This document shows positions 5,547-6,788 of a stretch of 6,788 nt of DNA, in pieces; positions within the stretch are counted from its first letter, which is position 1, and every line of letters begins with the position of its first letter. The notes under the pieces were generated by a model, which saw only the letters and a list, made by a program, of their open reading frames with translations, was not told the origin of the DNA and made no database searches. This DNA comes from Rhodobacteraceae bacterium UBA7436 (lineage in GTDB: Bacteria; Pseudomonadota; Alphaproteobacteria; Rhodobacterales; Rhodobacteraceae): positions 1 through 6,788 of the forward strand of contig DLQI01000123.1 in assembly GCA_002478745.1 (NCBI GenBank), read 5' to 3'. The translations under genes and the position numbers were made by a program.

Positions 5547-6515
5547 ATGCGCAGTTTTTTGTTTTCTTTTTTGGTGGCGCTTTGGGCCCCAGTCGCTGCT
5601 GTTGGATCACCCGAATTCTGGCAACACGAATGGCCTAAAACTGATTTTAGCCAAACCACGGTAGAGAACTGGGTTGAAGTGTTGTCTGGTGGTCCACCCA
5701 AAGATGGCATCCCATCGCTGAGCGATCCAAAATTTATAGCTGCTCTGAGCGAAACAAAGATTACCGATCGTGAACCCGTCATCAGCGTCGAGATGGACGG
5801 GGCAAAGCCACGTGCCTATCCTGTGCGTTACCTTATCTGGCATGAGATCGTGAATGACACGGTTGGGGGGATGCCGATTGCTGTTACCTTTTGTCCACTG
5901 TGCAACTCAGGAATTACCTTCGACCGCCGCGTTAACGGCAAGACCTTAAGTTTTGGGGTCACAGGTAAGCTGCGCAATTCTGATATGATCATGTATGACC
6001 GTGAAACCCAAAGTTGGTGGCAACAGGCCGAAGGGCGTGGGATTGTCGGTGAGTTGACGGGCCAAGACCTAGACACATTGCCAACGTGGATGGAAAGCTG
6101 GACCGAATTCAAGGCACGCAACCCCGATGGTTTGGTCATGGCGCAACCAACGACCAATCGTGATTATGGCCGTAACCCATATACGGGCTATGACAGCCTG
6201 CAACGCCCGTTCCTTTATTCAGGCGAAGAGCCACCCCATAACATCCCCTCCTTGGCCCGTGTCGTTCGTGTTGGAACCCAAGCATGGCCTGTGACGCGTC
6301 TACGTGAGGATGGAGCCGTCACAGAGAATGGCATTACCCTAACCTGGTCCGCAGGGCAGGCCAGCGCGCTTGATACTTCTGACATCGGGGAAGGGCGCGA
6401 TGTGGGGACGATACGCGTGCGTGATGCACAGGGACGCGATCTAGCACATGACGTTATGTTCGCCTTTGCGTTTCACGCCTTCTGGCCGAAGGGCGATTGG
6501 ATGTTGGGCCGCTAA
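5547..6515 (+). CDS. Exported DUF3179 domain-containing protein of unknown function
   Basis: This 322-residue protein begins with a signal peptide or membrane anchor (MRSFLFSFLVALWAPVAAVG, cleavage near residue 18-20). Its mature part should therefore be in the periplasm. The rest fits DUF3179: RAYPVRYLIWHEIVND (89-104), a CPLCNSG motif with C116 and C119, then TFDRRVNGKTLSFGVTGKLR (124-143), MYDRETQSWWQQ (149-160) and, further on, GRNPYTGYDS. The family has no established biochemical function that I know of. The CxxC pair in an exported protein could hold a metal or be redox-active, but that is inference. The invariant-looking tryptophans and tyrosines do not identify a fold. It stands alone between two terminators, so the neighbours say little about its job. 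The protein looks intact, with no frameshift, and its base use resembles the flanking genes. Confidence 0.88.
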   Translation: MRSFLFSFLVALWAPVAAVGSPEFWQHEWPKTDFSQTTVENWVEVLSGGPPKDGIPSLSDPKFIAALSETKITDREPVISVEMDGAKPRAYPVRYLIWHEIVNDTVGGMPIAVTFCPLCNSGITFDRRVNGKTLSFGVTGKLRNSDMIMYDRETQSWWQQAEGRGIVGELTGQDLDTLPTWMESWTEFKARNPDGLVMAQPTTNRDYGRNPYTGYDSLQRPFLYSGEEPPHNIPSLARVVRVGTQAWPVTRLREDGAVTENGITLTWSAGQASALDTSDIGEGRDVGTIRVRDAQGRDLAHDVMFAFAFHAFWPKGDWMLGR

Positions 6516-6537
6516 GCCCAGTCACGGACAGAAACAA

Positions 6538-6569
6538 AAAAGGCGTCGCAATCAAATGCGACGCCTTTT
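6538..6569. terminator. Bidirectional intrinsic terminator between convergent genes
   Basis: GGCGTCGCA (6542-6550) and TGCGACGCC (6557-6565) pair perfectly around a 6-base loop. A-runs lie on the left and T-runs on the right, so the hairpin can stop both the rightward DUF3179 transcript and the leftward bactofilin transcript. The leftward T-tract (six T) is the longer one. Confidence 0.9.
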
Positions 6570-6590
6570 CTAATTCTTGTATCGAACAGC

Positions 6591-6788
6591 TTAGCCAGCA
6601 GGTTTTGCCTTTGGCGCAGCAGCTGTTGGTGCTTTGCCCGCGTTCAATGGATCGTCCTGACGTTGGACTGAACCTTCAAAGTGTGCACCAGATTCAATTG
6701 CGATTGTTTTGTGGATGATATCACCCTCAACACGTGCAGTTGATGTCAGACGAACCTTTAGGCCACGTACACGGCCGACGATGCGGCC
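6591..6788 (-). CDS. Bactofilin (polymer-forming cytoskeletal) family protein, C-terminal fragment
   Basis: The reading frame is open from the right edge to a TAA at plus-strand 6593-6591 and gives the last 65 residues. The visible part contains beta-helix-type repeats typical of bactofilins: GRIVGRVRGLKVRL, TSTARVEGDI, KTIAIESGAHFEGSV. These precede a Pro/Ala/Lys-rich tail (about residues 47-65, ending APKAKPAG). Bactofilins form nucleotide-independent filaments that scaffold cell-envelope proteins, often peptidoglycan enzymes. The start, and any membrane-targeting N-terminus, lie outside the window, as do the upstream neighbours that could point to its partner enzyme. A hexapeptide-repeat transferase is the main alternative, but the GRIVGRVRG and HFEGSV phrases fit bactofilin better. 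Confidence 0.85.
   Translation of the reverse strand, partial: GRIVGRVRGLKVRLTSTARVEGDIIHKTIAIESGAHFEGSVQRQDDPLNAGKAPTAAAPKAKPAG

Overview
The window looks like chromosomal core DNA from an alphaproteobacterium, most likely a marine Roseobacter-type member of the Rhodobacterales. The evidence is the lipoyl domain on pyruvate dehydrogenase E1 beta, an ftsB-type gene directly upstream of pdhA, paired cytoplasmic and exported cyclophilins, a DUF3179 protein and a bactofilin. By eye the base composition is moderate in G+C. Coding density is high, intergenic gaps are short, and I see no mobile element, CRISPR array, tRNA or rRNA. No stretch longer than about 160 bases lacks a gene.

Layout. Bases 1-4195 read leftward and form a central-carbon block. 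In transcription order it holds pgk (phosphoglycerate kinase), an ftsB/divIC-like septum protein, pdhA, pdhB and the first 19 codons of pdhC, which runs off the left edge. The pdhA, pdhB and pdhC genes are 12-14 bases apart, each with its own Shine-Dalgarno site, and are surely one operon. A perfect 10-bp inverted repeat sits just upstream of the pdhA ribosome-binding site. Two GANTC (CcrM-type) sites lie together between pgk and ftsB.

Bases 4196-4341 are a divergent promoter region. From 4342 rightward come two overlapping cyclophilin genes, the first cytoplasmic and the second with a signal peptide, closed by a strong intrinsic terminator at 5428-5461. A separate rightward gene at 5547-6515 encodes an exported DUF3179 protein of unknown function. 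A second symmetric terminator (6538-6569) separates it from a convergent bactofilin gene that enters from the right edge.

How the genes work together. Pgk supplies the lower glycolytic flow whose end product, pyruvate, is oxidised to acetyl-CoA by the PdhA/PdhB/PdhC complex. FtsB acts in division at the inner membrane. The cyclophilins assist proline isomerisation on both sides of that membrane. Bactofilin is a cytoskeletal scaffold.

I did not find a convincing previously undescribed system. The best leads are the pdhA operator-like palindrome, the clustered GANTC sites upstream of ftsB, the tandem cyclophilins with shared nucleotide blocks, and the uncharacterised DUF3179 protein.
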